A stretch of 64,000 nt of DNA from Methylobacterium frigidaeris (lineage in GTDB: Bacteria > Pseudomonadota > Alphaproteobacteria > Rhizobiales > Beijerinckiaceae). Within the stretch, counting starts at the first letter, position 1. Every line of letters begins with the position of its first letter. Both the position numbers and the translations under genes were made by a program. Below are positions 1 to 10,675 of this stretch, in pieces. The notes under the pieces were generated by a model. It was not told the origin of the DNA and searched no databases. It was given only the letters and a program-made list of their open reading frames with translations. The DNA is taken from positions 1 through 64,000 of the forward strand of contig NZ_BPQJ01000029.1 of NCBI RefSeq assembly GCF_022179185.1. Direction: 5' to 3'.

Positions 1-113
1 GGCTTCGGCAAGGTCAGCCGGCTCGTGCACCGCGCCAAACCCCCTGGGTAATTACAAAATATGTTCCATCTCCCAAGTTTAGGCAATTAAGTAAGCAGGA
101 ACAAGTCTCAAAA

Positions 114-1298
114 TTGGCCGACTCAAAAAGTCAGCTTCTGATAGCACTACGTGAAGCCACTCAATCAGAGCGATTTGACGAGATTATCACAAACGAGTTC
201 GAAGGCTTGCCTGACGACGACTCACGAAGATTGTTCATTATTATTGGGATAGCGACACTTGCGAGAGTTGGCATAAGCATCGAGGCCGCCAAGGAAGCAT
301 ATAGCTATATTTCAGAGAAGAGAAGCTTCGACCAAGCAATGAGCCCACTAGATGGAATAGTATCAGAAACTGAAGCCGGCCGTCTGGTCGCCAGACATGA
401 TTTGTATGTTAGACATATCTTGGATAGCGTTACCAATTTTGACGAAATTGTCAAAGCAATCACAGCTACACTAAAAACTTATCGCAAATTTGATATACCC
501 GTCATAAAAAGTGTCGCACGCACGGACTATACTCTTTTCAAGTATGTTACAAATCATTCTTTTGTTATAAATATCGCCAAGAGCCATGGGCAAATCAAAA
601 GAGGTGCAGAAGTTTATCAAGATTTTGAGGTAGATTTCCAGCTTGATGGGCATTTTTGGCTCCAGTACGGCCTATATATGGCTGATATTAATAAACTCGG
701 CTCTGCAATTATAATGCTGAAAAAATCTATCGAAGCGTATTCGGCCAATGAGTTCGCCATCCATGCTCTTGCTGATATAGAACTGAGAGTCGCAAAAGAT
801 CGAATAAATTATGATGCCACCGCAAGATCTTTAATAAGCAATGCCGTGAAATCACTTACGGCTCAAGATGCGAAGAGTCAAATTACAACTGATCAGTATC
901 CGATTGTAACTCTGATCAACGGCCATCTAAGCGCACTAATCAAACATGGTCAACGGGAACTTGCTAGGGAGGCAGCAGTAAGATACTTTGATCGAATTCA
1001 GCAACTTGAGAAAGAAACTGACTCGCCCGCGCTTCAAAAGGCTAAGGCGAGAGTTATAAGATTTACCACGTTTGGAGAGTGGTTCGAAAAATCACGCCGG
1101 AGCGACAAGCATCTCAATTCAGGCCGGGATGTGATCAAAAAGAGAAATTTCAACAAACCAAAGGGCAACCCTAAACATGAAAAAGCTCAAATTGCTAAGC
1201 CCCCTGTGAAAGTCGAGAGTCACGAGGCGCCCAAGAAACGGCGCCGAAATAGGAAACGCAATAAACCTCTCGCTCCACCTGAAACTAAAAACACATAA
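114..1298 (+). CDS. C-terminal part of a STAND/SIR2-associated type NTPase protein, probably 5'-truncated
   Basis: The 394-residue product from a TTG start has no catalytic domain that I can see. Residues 1-100 look like the helical and winged-helix segment that follows the NTPase core in STAND proteins, with the signature LIALREAT then FDEIITNEF. Residues around 185-235 look like TPR helices (FWLQYGLY, then SIEAYSANEFAIHALA). The tail (about 340-394) is very Lys/Arg/Pro-rich. No P-loop is present. The same frame stays open upstream to base 3, so the TTG is only a nominal start. Sequence before about position 47 is GC-rich and translates to low-complexity residues, suggesting a junction there. 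Base composition is far more AT-rich than the rest of the window, a sign of transfer. An antiphage origin is inference from family resemblance. Confidence 0.5.
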   Translation: MADSKSQLLIALREATQSERFDEIITNEFEGLPDDDSRRLFIIIGIATLARVGISIEAAKEAYSYISEKRSFDQAMSPLDGIVSETEAGRLVARHDLYVRHILDSVTNFDEIVKAITATLKTYRKFDIPVIKSVARTDYTLFKYVTNHSFVINIAKSHGQIKRGAEVYQDFEVDFQLDGHFWLQYGLYMADINKLGSAIIMLKKSIEAYSANEFAIHALADIELRVAKDRINYDATARSLISNAVKSLTAQDAKSQITTDQYPIVTLINGHLSALIKHGQRELAREAAVRYFDRIQQLEKETDSPALQKAKARVIRFTTFGEWFEKSRRSDKHLNSGRDVIKKRNFNKPKGNPKHEKAQIAKPPVKVESHEAPKKRRRNRKRNKPLAPPETKNT

Positions 1299-1320
1299 GT
1301 GCAAAGTGCCGATAAAAATG

Positions 1321-1352
1321 ATGTCGGCCACGAATTTATCCGTGGCCGACAT
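1321..1352 (-). terminator. Intrinsic terminator of the sugar ABC operon (possibly bidirectional)
   Basis: A perfect 12-bp inverted repeat (ATGTCGGCCACG and its complement) surrounds an 8-nt loop, between two genes that end towards each other. Read on the minus strand it is followed by a short T-run (CATTTTTAT), so it fits best as the terminator of the importer operon ending at 1384. On the plus strand it could also stop transcription of the AT-rich gene. Confidence 0.7.
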
Positions 1353-1383
1353 TGCAGACTAAACTGCTAGATCTATCGGCAAT

Positions 1384-2298
1384 TCAGCTCTTCACCGCCC
1401 CAGCCGTCAACCCACCCACCATATACCGCTTGAACACGTAATAGATCGCGGCCGGCGGCAGGGCGTAGATCAACCCGGTGGTCATCAGCAGCTCCCACGG
1501 CGAGTCATCCGCCGCCAGGAAGCTGCCCAGGGCCACCGGCAGCGTCACGTCGGTGTCGCGCGACAGGAGCAGGAAGGCGAACAGGTACTCGTTCCAGGCG
1601 AGCAGCAGCGCGTAGACGCCGATCGCGACGAGCGACGGGACCATCAGCGGCAGGTAGACGAAGCGGAAGAGCTGGGGCGGCGAGGCGCCGTCCATGATCG
1701 CGGCTTCGTCCAGCTCCACCGGCAGCTTGTCGGAGGCCTGCTTCAGCACCCAGATCGCGTAGGGGCTGGCGATCGTCACCATCGCGAGGATCAAGGCCCA
1801 CTTCGAGTTGAGCAGCCCGTAGGCCCCCATCGTCTTGTACATCGGCACGGCCAGGAACGCGGCCGGGATGAAGTAGGTGAACAGCGCCATGTTCATCACG
1901 GTCCGACCGCCCTTCACCTTCAGGCGGCTGATCGCGAAGGCCGCCGCGGTGGCGACGAGCAGCGTCAGCACGCCGGTCGCGAAGGCGATGACGGCCGAGT
2001 TCCAGAATTGCTGCCAGAAATTCGACAGGAAGTAGTGCTGCTGCCCGAACACCACTTTGAAGTTCTGCAGCGTCGGGTGGGCCGGGAACAGCGCACCCGA
2101 CATCGCGTCCTGCTTCGGCGAGATCGCGAACAGGACGAGGTGGTAGATCGGGATCACGGTCCAGAGCAGGACCGGGATGCCGACGAGGAGGAGCTTCGCC
2201 TCGGTGCCGGCGGCGCGCAGCCAGTTGGTCCGGGCGGCGGAGCGCTCCTCCGCCGAAGGCGTCGCGAGGGACGCGCGGGCCGTGGTGGTCGTGCTCAT
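1384..2298 (-). CDS. Carbohydrate ABC transporter permease, MalG/UgpE type
   Basis: An inner-membrane permease of 304 residues, the usual size for MalG-type subunits. About six hydrophobic segments are visible. The cytoplasmic EAA loop appears as ELDEAAIMDGASPPQLF, the coupling helix to the ATPase. The start chosen (MSTTTT) overlaps the stop of the upstream permease in an ATGA arrangement, so translation is probably coupled; longer readings upstream are out-of-frame sequence of that gene. It is the last gene of binding protein, permease, permease. No ATP-binding subunit is encoded here, so a shared MsmK/UgpC-like ATPase elsewhere is likely. The substrate is unknown; the divergent enolase-superfamily gene hints at a sugar acid or sugar. 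Confidence 0.9.
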   Translation of the reverse strand: MSTTTTARASLATPSAEERSAARTNWLRAAGTEAKLLLVGIPVLLWTVIPIYHLVLFAISPKQDAMSGALFPAHPTLQNFKVVFGQQHYFLSNFWQQFWNSAVIAFATGVLTLLVATAAAFAISRLKVKGGRTVMNMALFTYFIPAAFLAVPMYKTMGAYGLLNSKWALILAMVTIASPYAIWVLKQASDKLPVELDEAAIMDGASPPQLFRFVYLPLMVPSLVAIGVYALLLAWNEYLFAFLLLSRDTDVTLPVALGSFLAADDSPWELLMTTGLIYALPPAAIYYVFKRYMVGGLTAGAVKS

Positions 2299-3164
2299 TT
2301 CGAGAGCCTCTTCATCAGCACGTAGACCAGCGGCAGCACGAACGGCATCGCGCAGACCACCGCCGCCATCGAGTGGTCGACCTGGTCGAGCCGCAGGTAC
2401 CGGATGCCGAGCGTCGCCAGCACGTGGGTCAGGTCGGCGGGACCGCCGCCGGTGAGCAGGTAGACCGAGTTGAAGTCGCCCAGCGTCCAGATCATCGACA
2501 GGATGGTGCAGGTCACGTAGAGCGTCCGCATCGACGGCCAGGTGACGTGCAGGAACTTCTGCCACTTGGTGGCGCCGTCGACGGAGGCCGCCTCGTAGAG
2601 ATCGGCCGAGATGGCGAGGCGCCCGGCGAGCAGGATCAGCGTCCAGAACGGCAGCGACTTCCAGATATGGACGCCGATGGCCAGCGTGAGCGCCAGCGAC
2701 GGGTCGTTGAGCCAGTTCGGGCCGTCATCGCCGGTGAAGCGGAAGATCAGCGAGTTCACCACGCCCCATTCGGGGTTCAGCATGAACCGCACCGACAGGA
2801 TCGTCGGGATCGACGGCACCGCCCAGGGCAGGATGAACAGCACCGACAGCCAGCGGATCCACTTCCGCTCGTTGGTGAAGAAGCCCGACAGCATCAGCGC
2901 GATCGCCATCTTCACGTTGATGCCGACGATCAGGAAGATCAGCGTGTTGACGACGGCGCGGGCGAAGATCGGATCTTCGGCCAGATGCACGTAGCTCGCG
3001 GGGCTGCGCGCCAGCCACAGCCCGTAGCCGATCGGGTAGATGACGAAGAACAGGAAGATCAGCAGGTAGGGCGCGATCAGGATCAGCCCCCAGGCCTGCC
3101 ACGAGGTCAGGCGGAAGGGCTGGGCCGCGGCGACCGGCGCTGCCTCAGCGACCGTTGCGGACAT
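2295..3164 (-). CDS. Carbohydrate ABC transporter permease, MalF/UgpA type
   Basis: The first permease of the importer, 289 residues with about six membrane segments. The EAA loop reads LYEAASVDGATKWQKF. The start MSATVAEAA is chosen because GAGGAG lies seven bases upstream; an upstream in-frame TTG would overlap that ribosome binding site. It probably pairs with the MalG-type subunit as a heterodimer in the inner membrane. A 124-bp spacer carrying a stem-loop separates it from the binding-protein gene, which usually lowers permease expression relative to the binding protein. Confidence 0.9.
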   Translation of the reverse strand: MSATVAEAAPVAAAQPFRLTSWQAWGLILIAPYLLIFLFFVIYPIGYGLWLARSPASYVHLAEDPIFARAVVNTLIFLIVGINVKMAIALMLSGFFTNERKWIRWLSVLFILPWAVPSIPTILSVRFMLNPEWGVVNSLIFRFTGDDGPNWLNDPSLALTLAIGVHIWKSLPFWTLILLAGRLAISADLYEAASVDGATKWQKFLHVTWPSMRTLYVTCTILSMIWTLGDFNSVYLLTGGGPADLTHVLATLGIRYLRLDQVDHSMAAVVCAMPFVLPLVYVLMKRLSK

Positions 3165-3227
3165 GGTCGGTCTCCTCAATGAAGCCCTGCCGCGGGCGAC
3201 ACCGGATGGGGCCTGGTCGAAAGCGGT

Positions 3228-3262
3228 GAGCCGGATCCGACCATGAAGGGCGGACCCGGCTC
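3228..3262. repeat. Intercistronic inverted repeat between binding protein and permease genes
   Basis: Two 12-bp arms (3228-3239 and 3251-3262, one mismatch) flank an 11-nt loop. No T-run follows, so it is more likely an mRNA-stabilising or partial-termination hairpin than a full terminator. Its position after the binding-protein gene matches the known malE-malF logic, by analogy only. Confidence 0.6.
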
Positions 3263-3288
3263 CCGAACTCAGCGCGTCGGTCGGGCGA

Positions 3289-4668
3289 TTACTGCCCGGC
3301 GATCTGCTTGATGCGGGTCAGCATCTCGTCGGCGGCCTTCTCGACCGGGACCTTCTCGCTCACTACCCGGTTCATCGCCTTGGCGAACACGTTCTCGTTG
3401 TTGACCAGCGTGAACTTGTAGTTCTTCACGTAGTCGAACGGCTCGGTGCCGGACTTGAACTGGTTGTAGACCGCCTTGCGGTGCTTGTCGGCCTGCCAGA
3501 ACGGGCTCTCGATCGAGTCCTTGGTGACCGGGAACCAGCGGCCGATCGCGCCCTCGACGTAGGGACGGAGGTTGTCCTCCTCCATGATGAACTTCACGAA
3601 CTCCTTGGCCGCCGCCTTGTTCTTGGCGCCCGAGAAGACCACGCCCTGCTTGACGTCGGCGCGGTAGGTCATCGGCTTGCCGTCCGGCCGGTTCGGGAAC
3701 GGCGCGGTGATGATGGTCTCCTCGTAGGCCTTCTTCGAGGCCTCGCGCTGCTCAGGGGTGTTGTTCGGGTTGACGCTGTCCTCGTACCACTTCGCGGCGA
3801 TCGAGATGGTGAAGTTGTGCGTCATCACCGTGGTGCGGTTGTGGAAGGCGACGTTGTTGTCGGGGTCCTTCCAGGTCGTGGCCGAGGGCGGCACGCAGCC
3901 CTTGATGTAGGGGTCGGTGTAGTCCTTCAGCGCCTTGACCACGCCCTCGCGGGTCTTCGGGTCATCGACGGTCAGCTTGCCGTCGCTGTCGACGAGCTTG
4001 GCGTCGTAGGCGTCCATGAAGGCGTAGAAGGACTGGAAGCTGTCGGTCGATTCCACGCCCATCGGCGCGCCGATCCCGTAGGCGCGGGTGCCGGACGCCT
4101 TGCGGTAGCCGGGCTGGACCTTGTCGCACCAGAACGCCCAGTAGTCGGACCACTTCTGCGGGATGTCGGCCTGCTTGAAGCCGGCCTTGTCGAGCATGTC
4201 GCCCCAGATCTCGGTGTGGAGCGTCTGGCGCTTGAGCGGGAAGCCGTAATAGGCCTTCTTGCCGGTCTGGCCGTTCATGAGCAGCACGTGCTCGACGGTC
4301 TGCGGCGCGAAGCGCGGCATCATCGGCTGGAGGATGTCGGTGAGGTCCTCGAGCTTGCCCTCGAAGGCCCACTTGCCGGCGGCCTGGTTGTTGTAGGTGT
4401 CGGAATAGCCGACGTCGGGCGGCGAGCCGGAATCGAGCGCCGCCACGGTCTTCGGGATCATGTCCTGGATCGCGTATTGCGACAGCTCGACCTTGATCCC
4501 GGTCTTCTGCTCGAACTTCTTGATGGTCGCCCAGAGCGACTCGTCCTCGGACCGATAGAAGCCCTTGCTGAACCAGACGGTGAGCGTCTTGTTGTCCTGC
4601 GCCACGGCCGGCAGCGCTGCCATAATCAGCGCGCCCAGCGACACCGCCCCCGCGATCACCCGCTTCAT
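3289..4668 (-). CDS. Sugar ABC transporter periplasmic substrate-binding protein
   Basis: A 459-residue extracellular solute-binding protein of the family-1 sugar type. The start at MKRVIAGAVS is supported by GGGAGGAA seven bases upstream and by a signal peptide ending near ALPAVAQ; a longer reading frame upstream lacks such support. The mature protein begins with a beta strand (KTLTVWFSKGFY) typical of this family. It should capture the substrate in the periplasm and deliver it to the two permeases downstream. It is first in its operon and diverges from the enolase-superfamily gene at 4982, so both probably serve the same compound, which cannot be named from sequence. Confidence 0.9.
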   Translation of the reverse strand: MKRVIAGAVSLGALIMAALPAVAQDNKTLTVWFSKGFYRSEDESLWATIKKFEQKTGIKVELSQYAIQDMIPKTVAALDSGSPPDVGYSDTYNNQAAGKWAFEGKLEDLTDILQPMMPRFAPQTVEHVLLMNGQTGKKAYYGFPLKRQTLHTEIWGDMLDKAGFKQADIPQKWSDYWAFWCDKVQPGYRKASGTRAYGIGAPMGVESTDSFQSFYAFMDAYDAKLVDSDGKLTVDDPKTREGVVKALKDYTDPYIKGCVPPSATTWKDPDNNVAFHNRTTVMTHNFTISIAAKWYEDSVNPNNTPEQREASKKAYEETIITAPFPNRPDGKPMTYRADVKQGVVFSGAKNKAAAKEFVKFIMEEDNLRPYVEGAIGRWFPVTKDSIESPFWQADKHRKAVYNQFKSGTEPFDYVKNYKFTLVNNENVFAKAMNRVVSEKVPVEKAADEMLTRIKQIAGQ

Positions 4669-4981
4669 CGATCGATTCCTCCCACGCGCCCCGTTCGTCG
4701 GGCGACTTTCCGGCATATCAGCACGGGACGGCGCGCGAGGCAATTCCGCGGCAGTCAACACAAAGTATGAACGCGCGAAATCATATTGCGCCCTACAGAT
4801 TGGCGGGTGCGCGCAGTTCCGTCATAGGGCAGAATACTCTTGCCAACAACACCTCCGCCCTCATGGATCGTGCATCACAACCATGTCTTGACGATAGGGC
4901 TATCCGATCATAGGCCATAATCATAACACCGGACTGACCTGTCCGGGAGCGGCCGAAGAGCTGCAAAAAGGGAGGAGCACC
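4669..4981. promoter_or_regulatory. Divergent control region with two candidate operators
   Basis: This 313-bp region separates the importer operon from the enolase-superfamily gene and must hold both promoters. Two dyads stand out: TATGA/TCATA with a 10-nt spacer at 4766-4785, and CCGGAC/GTCCGG with a 6-nt spacer at 4929-4946, the latter just in front of the ribosome binding site at 4971. No regulator gene is adjacent. A TTGACG near 4890 could be a -35 element, but no convincing -10 was found at standard spacing. Confidence 0.4.
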
Positions 4982-6070
4982 ATGCCCCGCATCGTTTCGC
5001 TGGAGGCCGGCTACTATCGCGTGCCGCTGGCCGTGACCCTCAGCGACAGCATGCACGGCGACATGCCGGCCTTCGAGCTCAACACCGTCGTCTTACGCGA
5101 CGCGGACGGCGCGGAGGGCATCGGCTACACCTATACCTGCGGCCGCAACGGCGCGGCGATCGACGCGATCCTGCGGCGCGACATTCCCGAGCAGATCGTC
5201 GGGCAGGAGGCCGACCGGATCGAGCACCTGTGGCAGCGGATCTGGTGGGGCCAGCATTACGGCGGCCGCGGCGGGGCCGCCGTGCTCGCCCAGTCGGCTC
5301 TCGACATGGCGTTGTGGGACCTGAAGGCGAAGCGCCTCGGCCAGCCGCTCTGGACGCTGCTCGGCGGCCACGACGCCAGAGTGCCGTGCTACGCCGGCGG
5401 CATCGACCTGCAGCTACCCCTCGACCAGTTGCTGCGGCAGACCGACGACAACCTCAGGAAGGGGTTCCGGGCCATCAAGATGAAGGTGGGCCGGACGCGC
5501 CTCTCCGAGGATGTCGAGCGGGTGCGTGCGATGCGCGAGCACCTCGGTGACGGCTTCCCGCTGATGGTCGACGCCAACATGCGCTGGAGCGCCGACGAGG
5601 CGATCCGCGCCGCACGCGCCCTGCAGCCGTTCGAGCCGTTCTGGCTGGAGGAGCCGGTGATTCCCGACGACGTCGCCGGCCAGGCCCGGGTCGTGCGCGA
5701 GGGCGGCCTGCCGATCGCCGCCGGCGAGAACCTGCGGACCTTGTGGGACTTCAAGCAGCTGATCGCGGCGGGCGGCGTCACCTTCCCGGAGCCGGACGTG
5801 ACGAATTGCGGCGGCGTGACCCCGTTCATGAAGATCGCGCACCTGGCGGAGGCCTTCAACCTGCCGGTCACCTCCCACGGCGCGCACGACGTCACGGTGC
5901 ACCTGCTCGCCGCCTGCCCGAACCGCTCCTACCTGGAGGCGCACGGCTTCGGCCTCGACGCCTACATCGCCGAGCCGCTGGCGATCGAGGACGGCTTCGC
6001 GGTGGCGCCGGACCGCCCGGGCCACGGCATCGCCTTCGACTGGAAGGGCCTCGACGCCATCCGCGCCTGA
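4982..6070 (+). CDS. Mandelate racemase/muconate lactonizing enzyme family protein (enolase superfamily)
   Basis: A cytosolic 362-residue enzyme of normal family length. The catalytic KxK motif is at K166/K168 (IKMKVG), and the divalent-metal ligands are D197 (VDAN), E223 (LEEP) and E249 (GEN). A histidine, H299 (SHGAHD), sits where the His-Asp dyad acts in mandelate racemase-type members. Such enzymes abstract a proton alpha to a carboxylate, then racemise, epimerise or dehydrate an acid sugar. The start is backed by GGAGGAG four bases upstream. It faces away from a sugar-type importer and probably metabolises the imported substrate. The exact substrate is not predictable. It ends only four bases before the convergent copper ATPase gene. 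Confidence 0.88.
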   Translation: MPRIVSLEAGYYRVPLAVTLSDSMHGDMPAFELNTVVLRDADGAEGIGYTYTCGRNGAAIDAILRRDIPEQIVGQEADRIEHLWQRIWWGQHYGGRGGAAVLAQSALDMALWDLKAKRLGQPLWTLLGGHDARVPCYAGGIDLQLPLDQLLRQTDDNLRKGFRAIKMKVGRTRLSEDVERVRAMREHLGDGFPLMVDANMRWSADEAIRAARALQPFEPFWLEEPVIPDDVAGQARVVREGGLPIAAGENLRTLWDFKQLIAAGGVTFPEPDVTNCGGVTPFMKIAHLAEAFNLPVTSHGAHDVTVHLLAACPNRSYLEAHGFGLDAYIAEPLAIEDGFAVAPDRPGHGIAFDWKGLDAIRA

Positions 6071-6074
6071 GGTC

Positions 6075-8486
<2,412 letters not shown>

Positions 8487-8621
8487 GGTGCGGTCTCCCG
8501 GACCCGATGTGGGGTGCCGGGCGGCCCTGCGATACGGCTCGGATCGAGGCTGCGCCCTGCACCGCGAACATGGTTTCGCCGTGCTCAAGCTCCAGAGCGC
8601 GGGGCGAAGCGGGAGCGGGCG

Positions 8622-9260
8622 ATGATCGGGCGGTTTCTGGTGGCTGTGGCGATGCTGTGCGGCGGGGCGGGGGCGGCGCTGGCGCATCCCCATGTCTGGG
8701 TGCAGGCCCGGGCCGAGCTGGTGCTCGACCAGAAGCGTAACCTGGTGGCGATCCGCGAATCCTGGACCTTCGACCCGGAATACTCGGCCTTTGCCGTGCT
8801 GAACCTCGATTCGAAGCGCGACGGCGTGCCGGACCAGAAGAAGCTCGATGCGATGGCCGTCGAGCGCCTGGAGGCGATGGCCGAGACGGCGTTCTTCACG
8901 CAAGGCAAGCTCAACGGCCGCCCCCTGGCCCTGAAGGGCGGCCCCGCGCCGAAGGCGAGCTTCTCGGAGGGGCGCCTCACCCTCGATTTCACGCTGGTGC
9001 CGCAGGCGCCGACCGGCCCGGTGCGCAACCTGGTGGTGAGCTTCGACGATCCGGACTTCTACGTCGCCTTCGGGCTGCCGCCGGGGGATCCGGTCAGGCT
9101 GTCGGGCAGCACGGAGTGCGTGCTGAAGCTCAACCGCCCGGCCCGGCAGGCGAAGGAGGGCGAGCAGCTGATCCCCGACGAGGAGGCCACCGGCACGCCG
9201 GGCGCGGCGGCAGCGGCGGCCGCCGACTATACCGGGCGCCTGCTCGTCGCCTGCCCCTGA
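8622..9260 (+). CDS. DUF1007 family exported protein
   Basis: A 212-residue protein with a signal peptide (cleavage likely after AGAALA) followed at once by HPHVWVQ, the hallmark of DUF1007. The N-terminal HPH would be exposed after processing and could bind metal, an inference. Family members are often found beside NicO/RcnA-like nickel-cobalt exporters, but here no such permease is present and the divergent neighbour is a copper ATPase. The C-terminal part contains an alanine run. A GGGAGCGGGCG stretch precedes the start. Its 3' end overlaps the convergent histidine kinase gene by 34 bp. Confidence 0.82.
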   Translation: MIGRFLVAVAMLCGGAGAALAHPHVWVQARAELVLDQKRNLVAIRESWTFDPEYSAFAVLNLDSKRDGVPDQKKLDAMAVERLEAMAETAFFTQGKLNGRPLALKGGPAPKASFSEGRLTLDFTLVPQAPTGPVRNLVVSFDDPDFYVAFGLPPGDPVRLSGSTECVLKLNRPARQAKEGEQLIPDEEATGTPGAAAAAAADYTGRLLVACP

Positions 9261-10675
9261 TCCGCGGTGGTCTTCGCATCGCCGTGAGCCGGGGTCAGGG
9301 CCGGGATCAGCGCGCGGAAGGTGGCCCCCTCCCCCGGGGTGCTCTCGATCACCAGCCGGCCGCGATGGCGGTTGAGGATGTGCTTGACGATGGCGAGGCC
9401 GAGGCCCGTGCCACCCTGCTGGCGGCTGGACACGGCATCGACCCGGTAGAACCGCTCGGTCAGGCGCGGCAGGTGCTCGGGGGCGATGCCCGGGCCCTCG
9501 TCGCGCACCGCGATCTCGACCTGCGGCGGCCGGCCATCCTCCGCCGGCAGGGTCTCCAATCGCAGCTCGACCCGGCCGCCGTCGCCACCATACTTCACGG
9601 CGTTCTCGACCAGGTTCTCGATCACCCGCAGGATCTCGTCGCGGTCGCCCAGCACGCGGTGCGGCCCCGACGTCGCGTCGAGCGTGATGGCGACGCCGCG
9701 CTCGCGGGCGATCACCCCGAGCGCATCGGCGATCTGGCGGGCGAGCGGACCGACATCGACCACCTCGGTCGGCGGCACGTGGGCACGCAGCTCGATGCGG
9801 GAGAGCGACAGGAGGTCGTCGATCAGCCGGGTCATGCGCAGGGCCTGCACCCGCATGATGCCGAGGAAGCGCTCGCGCGCCTTGGCGTCGTCCCGGGCCG
9901 GGCCCTGCAGGGTCTCGATGAAGCCGAGGAGCGAGGCGAGCGGGGTGCGCAGCTCGTGGCTGGCATTGGCGACGAAATCGACCCGCATCGTCTCCAGGCG
10001 CTGGGCCGAGGTGAGGTCGCGCAGAAAGAGCACGAGGTTCGGCCCGGCCCGCCCGGCCTCGCCGCCCTGCATGGCGCCGATCTGGACCTCGAAGGTGCGC
10101 TCGGTCGGCACCCGCGGGGAATAGACCGTCTTCAGCGGCTCGCCGGTGCGGAGCACCGTCTCGATGCCGTCGAGCACGTCGGGGTCGCGCAGCGCGAAGG
10201 AGAGCGGGTGGCGGGGCCGCAAGGAGGGCAGGAGCGCCCGGGCGGCGGCGTTCGACTCGATCACCAGGGAGCGGCGATCGATCAGGATCACGGGATCGGG
10301 GATGTTGGCGAGCAGGGCCTCGGCGAGGCCGTGGCGGCCCCGCCCCGGCGCGGCATCGGAGCGCGGCACCGGCTCGCCCCGGCGCGGCGCCGCCGCGAGG
10401 CCGCCGGCCAGGAGGGCGACGAGGCCGGCGAGCCCGGTGCCGAGATCGAACCCGTGACGCCAGGCCTGGATGGCCAGGACAACCAGCACGGCGCAGAGCG
10501 CGCCCCGCCAGGCCGCCCGCCGGGCGGCGGTGAGGGCGCCGGAGGCGCCGGGCAGGAACGGCGGCATCGTCGTCGGGGCGGCGGGCGGCAAGGCGGCAGG
10601 CGGCAAGTCGTCGGGCGGCAAGTCGTCGAGCGAACCGCCGGGCTCAGGGCGTCGGGTCGCTCTCGGCGGCATCAT
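9227..10675 (-). CDS. phoR: PhoR-like sensor histidine kinase
   Basis: A 482-residue membrane kinase. A proline-rich N-terminus is followed by two hydrophobic segments (about 55-95), then a PAS-type domain (about 115-220). The dimerisation/phosphoacceptor box NASHELRTPL has H240. The ATPase domain has its N box at 354-358, DEGPG at 392-396 and GTGLGL at 422-427. The layout matches PhoR, but no phoB, pst or phoU gene is in the window, so the phosphate role is by similarity. The start (MMPP) has GGGAGG nine bases upstream and lies 32 bp inside the preceding gene, so the two are probably co-transcribed. A short DNA tandem repeat near 10590-10630 encodes the DDLPP repeats. Confidence 0.8.
   Translation of the reverse strand: MMPPRATRRPEPGGSLDDLPPDDLPPAALPPAAPTTMPPFLPGASGALTAARRAAWRGALCAVLVVLAIQAWRHGFDLGTGLAGLVALLAGGLAAAPRRGEPVPRSDAAPGRGRHGLAEALLANIPDPVILIDRRSLVIESNAAARALLPSLRPRHPLSFALRDPDVLDGIETVLRTGEPLKTVYSPRVPTERTFEVQIGAMQGGEAGRAGPNLVLFLRDLTSAQRLETMRVDFVANASHELRTPLASLLGFIETLQGPARDDAKARERFLGIMRVQALRMTRLIDDLLSLSRIELRAHVPPTEVVDVGPLARQIADALGVIARERGVAITLDATSGPHRVLGDRDEILRVIENLVENAVKYGGDGGRVELRLETLPAEDGRPPQVEIAVRDEGPGIAPEHLPRLTERFYRVDAVSSRQQGGTGLGLAIVKHILNRHRGRLVIESTPGEGATFRALIPALTPAHGDAKTTADQGQATSRRPV

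Noticed and set aside
1..51. Short plus-strand frame ending in TAA at 49-51 as the end of a real gene
   Set aside because: Only 16 codons are visible and nothing identifies them, so it is mentioned only in the discussion of the junction.
10580..10630. Short direct repeats as a CRISPR-like array
   Set aside because: Two or three copies of about 15 bp inside the kinase coding frame; they encode DDLPP repeats and have no spacers.
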